From the NCBI RefSeq assembly GCF_002101555.1, contig NZ_LQOL01000013.1, positions 1 through 48,964 on the forward strand: a stretch of DNA of 48,964 nt, written 5' to 3'. Source of the stretch: Mycolicibacterium canariasense. GTDB taxonomy: Bacteria > Actinomycetota > Actinomycetes > Mycobacteriales > Mycobacteriaceae. This document shows, piece after piece, positions 8,342 through 15,398 of this stretch. Within the stretch, counting starts at the first letter, position 1. Every line of letters starts with the position of its first letter. The notes below the pieces were generated by a model, which was not told the origin of the DNA, made no database searches, and saw nothing but the letters and a program-made list of their open reading frames with translations. Position numbers and translations under genes: made by a program.

Positions 8342-9399
8342 AGGTCGTCGTCGAAGCCGACGGCGGCTCCCGCGGCAATCCGGGACCGGCCGGCTACGGT
8401 GCAGCGGTGTTCAGCGCCGACCGGTCGACGCTGCTGGCCGAACGTCAGCAGTCCATCGGACTGGCGACCAACAACGTCGCCGAGTACCGCGGCCTGATCG
8501 CCGGGCTGGAGGCGGCCGCCGAGGTCGGCGCCACCGAGGTGGCGGTGTTCATGGATTCCAAACTCGTGGTCGAGCAGATGTCGGGACGGTGGCGCGTCAA
8601 ACACCCCGACCTGCTGGAGCTGCACCGCGAGGCCACCCAGGCGGCGCGTCGGTTCGCGTCGGTGAGTTACGAATGGATTCCGCGGGAACGCAATTCGCAC
8701 GCCGACCGGCTGGCCAACCAGGCGATGGACGCGGCTGCGGATCCGCCGGCCGAGAAGCCGGCGGCGCCCGGCTGGACCGGCGCCCGCGGAGAACCCACCC
8801 GATTGTTGTTGCTGCGGCACGGCCAGACCGAACTGTCGGTGCACCGGCGCTACTCGGGCCGCGGCAACCCGCCGCTGACCGAACTCGGCCGCACCCAGGC
8901 CGACGCGGCGGCGCGCTATGTCGGCGAGCAGGGCGGCGTCGCGGCCGTCATCTCCTCACCGCTGCAACGGGCCTACGAGACCGCGGCCGCGGCCGCCAAG
9001 GCGCTGGGTCTGGACGTCACCGTCGACGACGATCTCATCGAGACCGACTTCGGCGCCTGGGAGGGCCTGACGTTCGGTGAAGCGGCCCAACGGGATCCGG
9101 AGTTGCACGGCCGGTGGCTACGCGATACCAGCGTCACACCGCCCGAGGGCGAGAGCTTCGACGCCGTGGCGCGGCGGGTGCGCAGCGCCAAGGACCGGAT
9201 CGTCGCCGAGCACGCCGGGTCGACGGTGCTGGTGGTGTCGCACGTGACGCCGATCAAGACGCTGCTGCGACTTGCCTTGGACGGCAACGCCGGAATCCTC
9301 TACCGGCTGCATCTGGACCTGGCGTCGCTGAGTGTGGCCGAGTTCTACCCGGACGGGTTGGCCTCGGTGCGACTGGTCAATCAGACCGCGTATCTGTAG
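8338..9399 (+). CDS. Bifunctional RNase H / CobC-like histidine phosphatase (Rv2228c-like)
   Basis: 353 residues, two domains. Residues 1-135 are RNase HI: VVEADGGSRGNPGPAGYG with catalytic Asp8, NVAEYRGL with Glu49, MDSKLVVEQM with Asp73 and RNSHADRLAN with Asp123. Residues 153-353 are a histidine phosphatase: LLLRHGQTELS (RHG, His161), RYSGRGNPPLT, and the second His in VVSHVTPIK. The M. tuberculosis homologue Rv2228c has been reported as an RNase H with alpha-ribazole phosphatase activity, which fits the cob genes here. GTG 8338 forms a GTGA overlap with the preceding gene. Last gene of the cobC operon. Confidence 0.92.
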   Translation: MKVVVEADGGSRGNPGPAGYGAAVFSADRSTLLAERQQSIGLATNNVAEYRGLIAGLEAAAEVGATEVAVFMDSKLVVEQMSGRWRVKHPDLLELHREATQAARRFASVSYEWIPRERNSHADRLANQAMDAAADPPAEKPAAPGWTGARGEPTRLLLLRHGQTELSVHRRYSGRGNPPLTELGRTQADAAARYVGEQGGVAAVISSPLQRAYETAAAAAKALGLDVTVDDDLIETDFGAWEGLTFGEAAQRDPELHGRWLRDTSVTPPEGESFDAVARRVRSAKDRIVAEHAGSTVLVVSHVTPIKTLLRLALDGNAGILYRLHLDLASLSVAEFYPDGLASVRLVNQTAYL

Positions 9400-9412
9400 G
9401 CGCCTCCGCTCG

Positions 9413-10009
9413 TCAGCCAGGGTGATGGCGGCGGTAATGCCGGGCCGCTCGCGCCCGATTGCCGCAGATGTTCTGCGTGCAATATCTCCGGCGGGCGTCG
9501 TGCGCGATGAAGAGCATGCTGCAGGCGGGGTTGGCGCATTGTCGAAGTCGGTCGTGCGCAGGCCCGACGAGGATATCGATGAGGCTTTCGGCGACCGCCG
9601 CCAGTGCCAACTCGTGCGATTGCTCATCAGTTGCCAGCAGTAGGGTCTCCGCCGCCCATCCGGTCCCGGACCGCTTCAGCTGCCGAGTCGATGCGACGGC
9701 GGCAGCGGCCGCATTGACGCGATCGATGCTCGCCCGCGGCGGCGTGGCGGCGCCGATGTGGGCATCGAGAATATTCCGGACGGCTTGCCGGAGGGCGACG
9801 GTCGCCGAGAGGGATGGTGTGCCTGCGCGAGCCGGCAGACGGTCACGTTGAAGGTCCCACCATGCCCGGCAGGTGGCCTCGTCGGGAATCAGATCCGTGC
9901 CGGGGTCGGTCGCCGTGATGAGCGTGTCGGCGAGGTCCACGGCGAGCGGTTCGTCGGCGACGGGAAACCCCAGCGCCTGCGCACTGTCCAGCCTCGATGG
10001 GTCGCTCAC
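9413..10009 (-). CDS. ABATE/CGNR zinc-finger transcriptional regulator
   Basis: 198 residues. The N-terminal part (about 25-150) fits the stress-induced ABATE domain (LAVDLADTLIT, then a helical region). The C-terminus carries the CGNR zinc finger with Cys158-x4-Cys163 and Cys177-x4-Cys182 in RRYCTQNICGNRARAARHYRR, a DNA-binding motif named after its CGNR residues. These are uncharacterised actinobacterial regulators that usually sit beside the gene they control. It faces the TIGR03086 gene across 94 bases containing two matching dyads, the likely operator. It converges on the RNase H gene with 13 bases between them. Confidence 0.85.
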   Translation of the reverse strand: MSDPSRLDSAQALGFPVADEPLAVDLADTLITATDPGTDLIPDEATCRAWWDLQRDRLPARAGTPSLSATVALRQAVRNILDAHIGAATPPRASIDRVNAAAAAVASTRQLKRSGTGWAAETLLLATDEQSHELALAAVAESLIDILVGPAHDRLRQCANPACSMLFIAHDARRRYCTQNICGNRARAARHYRRHHPG

Positions 10010-10013
10010 CCTG

Positions 10014-10089
10014 CTAACGATATCTCAGTGTTGACACCGTTAGTTCAGCGCGATACAAAGTAACGGCAACTGTGAACAATTATCGTTAG
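10014..10089. promoter_or_regulatory. Two TAACG-N18-CGTTA dyads around a divergent promoter
   Basis: Four half sites lie about 23 bases apart: CTAACG 10014-10019, CGTTAG 10038-10043, TAACG 10061-10065, CGTTA 10084-10088. They form two dyads with identical N18 spacing. Between them is a rightward promoter, TTGACA 10031-10036, 17 bases, TACAAA 10054-10059. The first dyad covers the -35 box and the second lies just after the -10. This is the layout of a repressor operator, most simply for the adjacent CGNR regulator. Confidence 0.6.
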
Positions 10090-10103
10090 AAACTGGAGAC
10101 CGG

Positions 10104-10673
10104 ATGTCCTCGCTCGAATTGCTGCACCAGGCCGATCGACGACTGGTGACCCTGGTCGCCGAGCTCAGCTCGGCGGATCTGGACGTCCCCAGTCCGTGCG
10201 CGGACTGGAACGTGCGATCGTTGGTCAGTCACACGATCGCCTCGATCGATGCGTTTTCCGCGGCTGTGGACGGTGCGGGTGGCCCGACCGAGCAGGAGCT
10301 CTTCAGTGGAACGGACATCTTGGGGTCCGATCCACTGGGCGTGACTGAACGGGCGGTGGCGCGCTCGCATCGCGCATGGGCATCGATCATCGACTGGGAG
10401 AAACCGGTCACCACCGTCATCGGGGCGATGCCGGCCGTTTCGGCTGTAGGGATCATCACGTATTCGACCCTGATCCACAGCTGGGATCTCGCCACCGCCG
10501 TGGGTGCAGAGGTGGAATTCACCGATTCCGAAGCTTCGCTCGCGGAAGCCGTTGGGGCGCAGCTGGTTCCCAGCCTTCGGCCGAGTGGTCTGTTCGGTGC
10601 CGAGGTGGAGGTCGGGCCGGGGGTGAGCCCGACTGCGCGGCTGGTGGCCCTCGCCGGTCGAAATCCGCTCTGA
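10104..10673 (+). CDS. TIGR03086 / mycothiol-dependent DinB-like protein
   Basis: 189 residues in the actinobacterial TIGR03086 group of the DinB/maleylpyruvate-isomerase fold. The signature is the early LLHQADRRLVTLV helix, then PSPCADWNVRSLVSHT with the metal-ligand His, and a later GIITYSTLIHSWDLATAVG with the second His pair region. Several members of this fold use mycothiol and a divalent metal, but this one is untested. The ATG at 10104 has GGAG at 10095-10098. It is driven by the TTGACA/TACAAA promoter and probably controlled by the divergent CGNR regulator. Confidence 0.82.
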   Translation: MSSLELLHQADRRLVTLVAELSSADLDVPSPCADWNVRSLVSHTIASIDAFSAAVDGAGGPTEQELFSGTDILGSDPLGVTERAVARSHRAWASIIDWEKPVTTVIGAMPAVSAVGIITYSTLIHSWDLATAVGAEVEFTDSEASLAEAVGAQLVPSLRPSGLFGAEVEVGPGVSPTARLVALAGRNPL

Positions 10674-10688
10674 CTGCGCTGGACCGCC

Positions 10689-11792
10689 TCAGCCGGACAA
10701 GGCCGATGGGTCTTGAGCGATGATCGCCTCCACGCCGGAGCGAAGCATCTCGAGTTCGTGCTTGGCTCGATCGTCGTAGTCGTGGGCGGAATCATCGAGC
10801 ACGCACACCGTGCCGACGACCTGGCCTTCGGTGTTCCGCACGGGTAGTCCGAAGTAATTCGTCAGGCCGAATTCGACTTCGTCTGCATTGCCCGCGAATG
10901 CCTCGTCATCGCGGGAGTCGCGAATGAACACCGCGTCGCCGGTGTCCACGACTCGCTCGCAATACAGTGGTACCTCGGCGTCGCCCGTCGCCGCCTTCTG
11001 GCCGGCGTCTCCGACACGATAGAAGTCGGCGCCCGCTCCGGCCGTTGCGGCCACCACCATGGAACCGGGGTCAGAACGCATGACGAGGCAGGATTTGACG
11101 CCGAGTGTCTGTGCCAGTTCGCTCATCCGCGACGTGATCGATGTGAGGCCGGGGGTCGAATCCGCCGTGCCTGGTGTCCGGGTGATCTGGACGACGGCGT
11201 CCAGAATATCGCCGGGTTCGGTTCTTTTGGCGTAATTGGGCTGAACGTCGATCCACCGCAGGATGTGCGCTTCGTCGACGACGGCGACGGTCGGCATCGG
11301 TAGTTCGACGGTGCCGTCGGCGTTCACCTCACGAAGGTCCAGCCCCAGGGAGAGTTGGGCAGCCAGAGCTTCGGTGCTCGGCGCCGTGAGAATGCCGAAT
11401 GCTGCGGCCAGTTGATTGCCGGGGTCGGACACGACGGTGAAGCTCAGTTCGTTGTCATCGCGACTGGCCGTCGACCCATCCGGTGTCTGCGGGCTGATTG
11501 CGATGAGTTGCACGCCTCGGGCGCGCAACGCCGGGGCCAGATCCTTTTCGTAGGCTCGTAACGCCATATTGCAGTACGGGCACCAGGAGCCACGATAGAA
11601 GACAATGACGGTGGGGCTGCTCGCGAACAATTCATCGGATGCCACCTGCGTTCCATCGGCGTGCATCAGCGGCACGGTGGGCACTCGAAGGCCTGGGACT
11701 GCCAGCGACGCCGGCAGTCCCGAAGCATCCAGGGCGCGTTGTTCTGCTGCGAATACCTCCAGAAGTGCCGCAGTCCGGTCGGATTTGTTCAT
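10689..11792 (-). CDS. Peroxiredoxin-like (AhpC/TSA) domain fused to a GAF domain
   Basis: 367 residues. Residues about 1-200 are a thioredoxin-fold peroxiredoxin-like domain with the active-site segment VIVFYRGSWCPYCNMAL (Cys71-x2-Cys74), followed by LIAISPQTPDGS and a cis-Pro-type MPTVAVVDE. Residues about 216-358 are a GAF domain: SRMSELAQTLGVKSCLVM, then FGLPVRNTEGQVVGTVCVLDD, with Cys235, Cys278 and Cys330. No signal peptide or membrane segment is present, so it is cytoplasmic. The GAF resembles those that sense redox state or small ligands. SD CAGGAAGG precedes ATG 11792, and a perfect palindrome lies at 11817-11832. It follows another peroxiredoxin-like gene on the same strand. Confidence 0.85.
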   Translation of the reverse strand: MNKSDRTAALLEVFAAEQRALDASGLPASLAVPGLRVPTVPLMHADGTQVASDELFASSPTVIVFYRGSWCPYCNMALRAYEKDLAPALRARGVQLIAISPQTPDGSTASRDDNELSFTVVSDPGNQLAAAFGILTAPSTEALAAQLSLGLDLREVNADGTVELPMPTVAVVDEAHILRWIDVQPNYAKRTEPGDILDAVVQITRTPGTADSTPGLTSITSRMSELAQTLGVKSCLVMRSDPGSMVVAATAGAGADFYRVGDAGQKAATGDAEVPLYCERVVDTGDAVFIRDSRDDEAFAGNADEVEFGLTNYFGLPVRNTEGQVVGTVCVLDDSAHDYDDRAKHELEMLRSGVEAIIAQDPSALSG

Positions 11793-11816
11793 GCTGTGCC
11801 TTCCTGTTTCATCTTA

Positions 11817-11832
11817 TGTACTGTGCAGTACA
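11817..11832. promoter_or_regulatory. Perfect 16-bp palindrome, likely TetR operator
   Basis: TGTACTGTGCAGTACA is a perfect palindrome (7-bp arms, 2-bp centre) in the 41-base gap upstream of the peroxiredoxin-GAF gene. On the minus strand a possible -10 (TAAGAT) directly follows. A degenerate copy at 12428-12443 precedes the other peroxiredoxin gene. Confidence 0.6.
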
Positions 11833-11833
11833 G

Positions 11834-12379
11834 TCACGAATTCACTTGTGCCGCGGCCCGAACAGCGGCGACCACGTCGTCGATGTTCGGGATGTCGGCC
11901 GCGGTCACACTTCGGTGTGCGTACACGACACGTCCGTTACGGTCCAATACGAACGTCCCTCGGCCCTGCAGGAAGTCGGAGCCGACCCCGATGCGGCTGC
12001 CTGCGCGCAGGACGCGAAAAACTCTGGCAGGAGAGAAGGCCAGATAGCGGATGCGTGAGAATCGACCGACATCGGCGGCATTCTCCAACGAGCGAGCTGT
12101 GTCGCTGACGCAATGAAAAGGTATTCCGCGGTGGTGACATGACGTGCGCACTTGGTCAACACCTTCGCGGTAGACCAGCATGACCGTCGCGCCGATTTCG
12201 TCCAGCTGGTCGCTGACGGCGATGAGGTCGCGAGCCGCCTGCTGGCAGAACGGACACCACATCCGATGGAAAGCGACGATCACCGGTCCTCTGCCCAGCA
12301 ATCGGGAGACCGTGAGTGGCCCGTCCGGAGAACCGACTTCGACGTCGACCGGGAATTGCATACCTACGACAACTGACAT
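11834..12379 (-). CDS. Redoxin / peroxiredoxin-like thioredoxin-fold protein
   Basis: 181 residues, thioredoxin fold. The active site VIVAFHRMWCPFCQQAARDL carries Cys42-x2-Cys45, and the C-terminal FVLDRNGRVVYAHRS is the usual strand pair of AhpC/TSA proteins. It resembles peroxiredoxin-like proteins rather than classical AhpC: no PxxxTxxC motif is seen. Cytoplasmic by sequence. It starts at ATG 12379 and is followed 41 bases later by the peroxiredoxin-GAF gene. The upstream region has a TACAGT -10 candidate overlapping a TGTACT...ACA operator copy shared with the downstream gene. It is divergent from a TetR gene, the likely regulator. Confidence 0.85.
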   Translation of the reverse strand: MSVVVGMQFPVDVEVGSPDGPLTVSRLLGRGPVIVAFHRMWCPFCQQAARDLIAVSDQLDEIGATVMLVYREGVDQVRTSCHHRGIPFHCVSDTARSLENAADVGRFSRIRYLAFSPARVFRVLRAGSRIGVGSDFLQGRGTFVLDRNGRVVYAHRSVTAADIPNIDDVVAAVRAAAQVNS

Positions 12380-12427
12380 GGAGGCTCGTTTCGGTCATCC
12401 CGGGAGCGAAGTCTCTCGGGTGCAAAC

Positions 12428-12443
12428 TGTACTACTCAGGACA
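12428..12443. promoter_or_regulatory. Degenerate copy of the 16-bp palindrome
   Basis: TGTACTACTCAGGACA matches 12 of 16 positions of the perfect palindrome at 11817-11832 and keeps both outer arms. On the minus strand it contains a TACAGT -10 candidate for the 11834-12379 gene. It lies between that gene and the TetR gene. Confidence 0.5.
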
Positions 12444-12560
12444 ATTTATGTCGCAGGTCGGCATTCGTCGCTCGAATCGACCACCCGCGCTCGCAATGTC
12501 AGCATTTCGTCATTCTTCGGGTTGATGGCTCGCTTGTGCCTGTTGCGCACCACGACGCGA

Positions 12561-12566
12561 TATCTT
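12561..12566 (+). promoter_or_regulatory. -10 box for leaderless tetR
   Basis: TATCTT, then six bases, then ATG 12573. This supports the shorter of the available in-frame starts for the TetR gene. Confidence 0.45.
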
Positions 12567-12572
12567 CGAGCA

Positions 12573-13199
12573 ATGTCGACCACACGTCGGCCGGGCCGAT
12601 CGGCGCTGCCGGCCACCGAGCGGGGCCGTCGTAGTCGCGCGGCCATTGTCGATGCGGCTGCCGCGGCGATCTACGCGAATGGCGTCGCCGCAACGAGCCT
12701 GGACGATGTGCTGACATCCGCGGGTTGCGGTAAGTCTCAGCTGTACCACTACTTTTCCGGCAAGGCCGAACTGGTTCGTGCGGTCATCGAGCGACAGCTC
12801 GAGCTGGTCCTGGACTGCCAGCCCGAGATACACCGGGTGGATTCGTGGGCGGGATTGCGAAGATGGGTCGACCAGATCGTCGACATGCACCGCGCGCCCG
12901 GAGGTCCGTTCGCCTGCCCGCTGGGATCATTGGCGGCCGAACTGAAGGGGGACGAGACCTATGCCGAGAGTCTTGCGCTCGCGTTCGGGCGCTGGGAATC
13001 CCTGCTGGCGGCGGGCCTTCGTAAGATGCGCGACCGCGGGCAACTACCCCCCGGCGCCGATCCCGAGAGCCTGAGCCGCTCCATTCTGGCCACGTTGCAA
13101 GGCTCGATGTTGCTGGCGCGAGTCCATGGCGACGTGACCATCGTGAGCGATGCCATGGACAAGGCGCTGGCCACCATGCAGCCACGCAAGGGGCGGTGA
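12573..13199 (+). CDS. TetR/AcrR family transcriptional regulator
   Basis: 208 residues. The N-terminal HTH spans about 15-65 with ATSLDDVLTSAGCGKSQLYHYFSGKAEL, a textbook TetR recognition helix. The C-terminal domain has a FACPLGSLAAEL segment seen in TetR proteins that respond to reactive small molecules, with one Cys close to the inducer pocket region. It probably represses the divergent peroxiredoxin-like genes through the TGTACT-type palindromes. ATG 12525 would add 16 residues but lacks support; ATG 12573 follows a -10 box by six bases. Codon use is like its neighbours. Confidence 0.9.
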   Translation: MSTTRRPGRSALPATERGRRSRAAIVDAAAAAIYANGVAATSLDDVLTSAGCGKSQLYHYFSGKAELVRAVIERQLELVLDCQPEIHRVDSWAGLRRWVDQIVDMHRAPGGPFACPLGSLAAELKGDETYAESLALAFGRWESLLAAGLRKMRDRGQLPPGADPESLSRSILATLQGSMLLARVHGDVTIVSDAMDKALATMQPRKGR

Positions 13200-13218
13200 C
13201 GGTCGCAGGGGTATGGCG

Positions 13219-13788
13219 TCAAGAACTGTGCAGGTGCATCCGCTCGCCGTGGACGTCGAAGATCATGATCGCCTCGACCGGCCCGTCCACGGTGCCGAAC
13301 CAGTGCGGTGTCCACGTCGAGAACTCCACGGCCTCACCGGGTTCGATGATGAAATCACGCTCACCGAGGATCAATCGCAGTCGCCCGGACAGCACGTACA
13401 TCCAGTCCTGACCCTCGTGGACCGGTAACTCCGTCGGCGGCTTGTTGCGCCGCGCGCTGACCCGCACCTTGTAGGTGTGCCGGCCACCGGTGGGCCCGTT
13501 TCGAGTCAGCGGCCAGTACGTGACGCCGTGCCGGGTGTGCGAACTGCCCCGCACGCGGGGGTCCTCGGACTCCGGTTCACGCAGCAGTTCGTCGGTACTG
13601 ACGGCCAGGGCCGCGGCCAACCGGGGGAGGTGGTCCAGTGCCAGCCGGCGCTTGCCCGACTCCAGCCGACTCAGCGTCGACACATCGATGCTGGCCCGCT
13701 CCGCGACATCCTGCAAGGTCAAGCCCTGCTGGTTGCGCAGGTCGCGCAGTCGCTTTCGGACCGTCTCGTCGACCGAGTTTGCCTGCAT
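13219..13788 (-). CDS. XRE-family regulator with C-terminal cupin domain
   Basis: 189 residues. Residues about 8-68 are an XRE/Cro HTH (LRDLRNQQGLTLQDVAERAS, then VSTLSRLESGKRR). Residues about 105-185 are a cupin_2 sensor domain with LPVHEGQDWMYVLSGRL and FIIEPGEAVEFSTWTPHWFG, holding the His residues that bind metal or ligand. HTH-cupin proteins often control the adjacent catabolic or transport gene in response to a small molecule. Here the neighbour is the divergent TrxR-methyltransferase fusion, 47 bases away. A palindrome TTTGCC-N5-GGCAAA covers its own start codon. Confidence 0.9.
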   Translation of the reverse strand: MQANSVDETVRKRLRDLRNQQGLTLQDVAERASIDVSTLSRLESGKRRLALDHLPRLAAALAVSTDELLREPESEDPRVRGSSHTRHGVTYWPLTRNGPTGGRHTYKVRVSARRNKPPTELPVHEGQDWMYVLSGRLRLILGERDFIIEPGEAVEFSTWTPHWFGTVDGPVEAIMIFDVHGERMHLHSS

Positions 13789-13794
13789 GGCAAA
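13778..13794. promoter_or_regulatory. Palindrome over the XRE-cupin start codon
   Basis: TTTGCC-TGCAT-GGCAAA, perfect 6-bp arms with a 5-bp centre, includes the start codon of the XRE-cupin gene (13786-13788). A second dyad, AGCTTG 13797-13802 with CAAGCT 13823-13828, fills the gap to the divergent gene. Either could be the regulator's operator. Confidence 0.4.
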
Positions 13795-13835
13795 TCAGCT
13801 TGGCAGGTTCGAGGGTGCCCGGCAAGCTCGATGGC

Positions 13836-15386
13836 ATGGACATCACATGGGATTGCGTCATCGTCGGCGGTGGCGCGGCGGGTTTGAGCGCCGGCCTCGT
13901 GCTGGGCCGGGCCCGCCGCCGCACCCTGGTCGTGGATCAGGGCGCCCAGAGCAACCTGGCCGCGCACGGGATCGGCGGGCTGCTCGGCCATGACGGTCGT
14001 CCGCCCGCCGAACTGTACGAGCTGGGACGGGCCGAGCTGCAGGCATATCCGAGCGTGCAGGTGCGGTCGGGCACGGTGGTCACCGCCGTGCGCGACGGTG
14101 CAGGGTTCGTGCTGACCCTGGCCGACGGACGTCAGGAACGGGCGCGTCGAGTGCTGCTGGCCGCCGGTATGCACTACGAGATGCCGGAGATCCCGGGACT
14201 GGCCGAATTGTGGGGCCGGTCGGTGTTCCACTGCCCGTTCTGTCACGGTTGGGAGGCGCGCGACCAACCGCTGGCCGTGCTGGCGCAGGGCGACCGGGCC
14301 GTGCACGTCGCACTGCTGCTGCGCGGCTGGACCGATGACGTCATCGTGCTGTCGAACGGTCCGGCCGGGCTGGGTGCCGAGGAGCTCGACCTGCTGGCGG
14401 GCGCCGGGGTCAAGGTCGACGAACGGCAGGTCGCCGAGTTGCGTTCGGAAGCAGGGGAATTGACTGCGGTGGTGTTCGCCGACGGGGGACAGTTGCCGCG
14501 TCGTGGCCTGCTGGCGGCCGTCGGATTGCGCCAACGCAGTGATCTGGTGGCGCAGCTGGGGTTGGCGCTGGCGCCGCCGTCGCCGGTCGCCGTCGATGCC
14601 GTCGCGGTCGACTCGATGCAGCGCACCTCGATGCCCGGCGTGTTCGCCGCCGGTGATCTCTGTGTGGGCATGCCGCAGGTGTCGGCTGCCGTGGCGTCGG
14701 GCTCGATGGCCGGCGCCGCGGTGATGCAGAGCCTGATGAGCGAGGATGTCGGTATGCCCGGGCCCGCGTGGCCGGTGTTCGACTCCACAGCCGAACTGCA
14801 CTGGGACCGTCATTACGGTGAGCGGGAACGGGTCTGGAGCGGACGGGTGAACGTTCGACTGGCCGAGGTCGCCGAGTCGCTGCCGCCCGGTCGTGCGCTG
14901 GATCTCGGGTGCGGTGAGGGTGCCGACGCGATCTGGCTGGCCAGCAAGGGCTGGCAGGTGGTCGCCACCGACATCTCCGGCGTCGCATTGGCGCGGGCCA
15001 CCGAGGATGCCGGAGAACTGTTGGGGCGTATCGATTTTCAGCAGCACGATCTGGACAAGAGCTTTCCGTCCGGTGAGTTCGATCTGGTGTCGGCGCAGTT
15101 CCTGCACTCCATGTTCCCGCTGGATCGCATAGCCGTGCTGCGCAAGGCGGCCGCGGCGGTCGCCCCGGGCGGGCGGCTGGTGATCGTCGATCACGGTGCC
15201 GCCCCGCCCTGGTCGAAACACAAGGACTACCCGTTCCCGAGCGTCGAGGAGGTGCTGGGAGCGCTGGATCTGGGACCCGAGTGGGAGCGGCTGCGCGCCG
15301 AACCGGTCGGGCGTGAGGCAACCGGACCGGACGGACACACCGGTCATCTGATCGACAATGTGATGGTGTTGCGGCGCCGATCGTAG
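13836..15386 (+). CDS. Thioredoxin-reductase-like FAD oxidoreductase fused to a SAM methyltransferase
   Basis: 516 residues. Residues 1-305 are a thioredoxin-reductase-like flavoprotein: FAD loop VIVGGGAAGLSAG (8-20), redox pair Cys133-x2-Cys136 in HCPFCHGWEARDQP, and the second FAD motif VFAAGDLC (269-276). Residues about 318-516 are a class I methyltransferase with ALDLGCGEGADAIWLASKGW (motif I, 354 onward), VVATDISG, and LVIVDHG. The CPFCHGWE site is like that of small-molecule dithiol oxidases (GliT/HlmI type) rather than TrxB's CATC. I infer a coupled thiol-oxidation/S-methylation enzyme; the substrate is unknown. The ATG at 13836 precedes the FAD loop directly. Probably regulated by the divergent XRE-cupin protein. 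Confidence 0.85.
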   Translation: MDITWDCVIVGGGAAGLSAGLVLGRARRRTLVVDQGAQSNLAAHGIGGLLGHDGRPPAELYELGRAELQAYPSVQVRSGTVVTAVRDGAGFVLTLADGRQERARRVLLAAGMHYEMPEIPGLAELWGRSVFHCPFCHGWEARDQPLAVLAQGDRAVHVALLLRGWTDDVIVLSNGPAGLGAEELDLLAGAGVKVDERQVAELRSEAGELTAVVFADGGQLPRRGLLAAVGLRQRSDLVAQLGLALAPPSPVAVDAVAVDSMQRTSMPGVFAAGDLCVGMPQVSAAVASGSMAGAAVMQSLMSEDVGMPGPAWPVFDSTAELHWDRHYGERERVWSGRVNVRLAEVAESLPPGRALDLGCGEGADAIWLASKGWQVVATDISGVALARATEDAGELLGRIDFQQHDLDKSFPSGEFDLVSAQFLHSMFPLDRIAVLRKAAAAVAPGGRLVIVDHGAAPPWSKHKDYPFPSVEEVLGALDLGPEWERLRAEPVGREATGPDGHTGHLIDNVMVLRRRS

Positions 15387-15398
15387 ATACCCTCAGGC

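Noticed and set aside
12453..12479. Imperfect hairpin upstream of the first TetR gene (ATTCG/CGAAT arms)
   Set aside because: Only short arms with a bulge; it does not recur at the other redoxin promoter.
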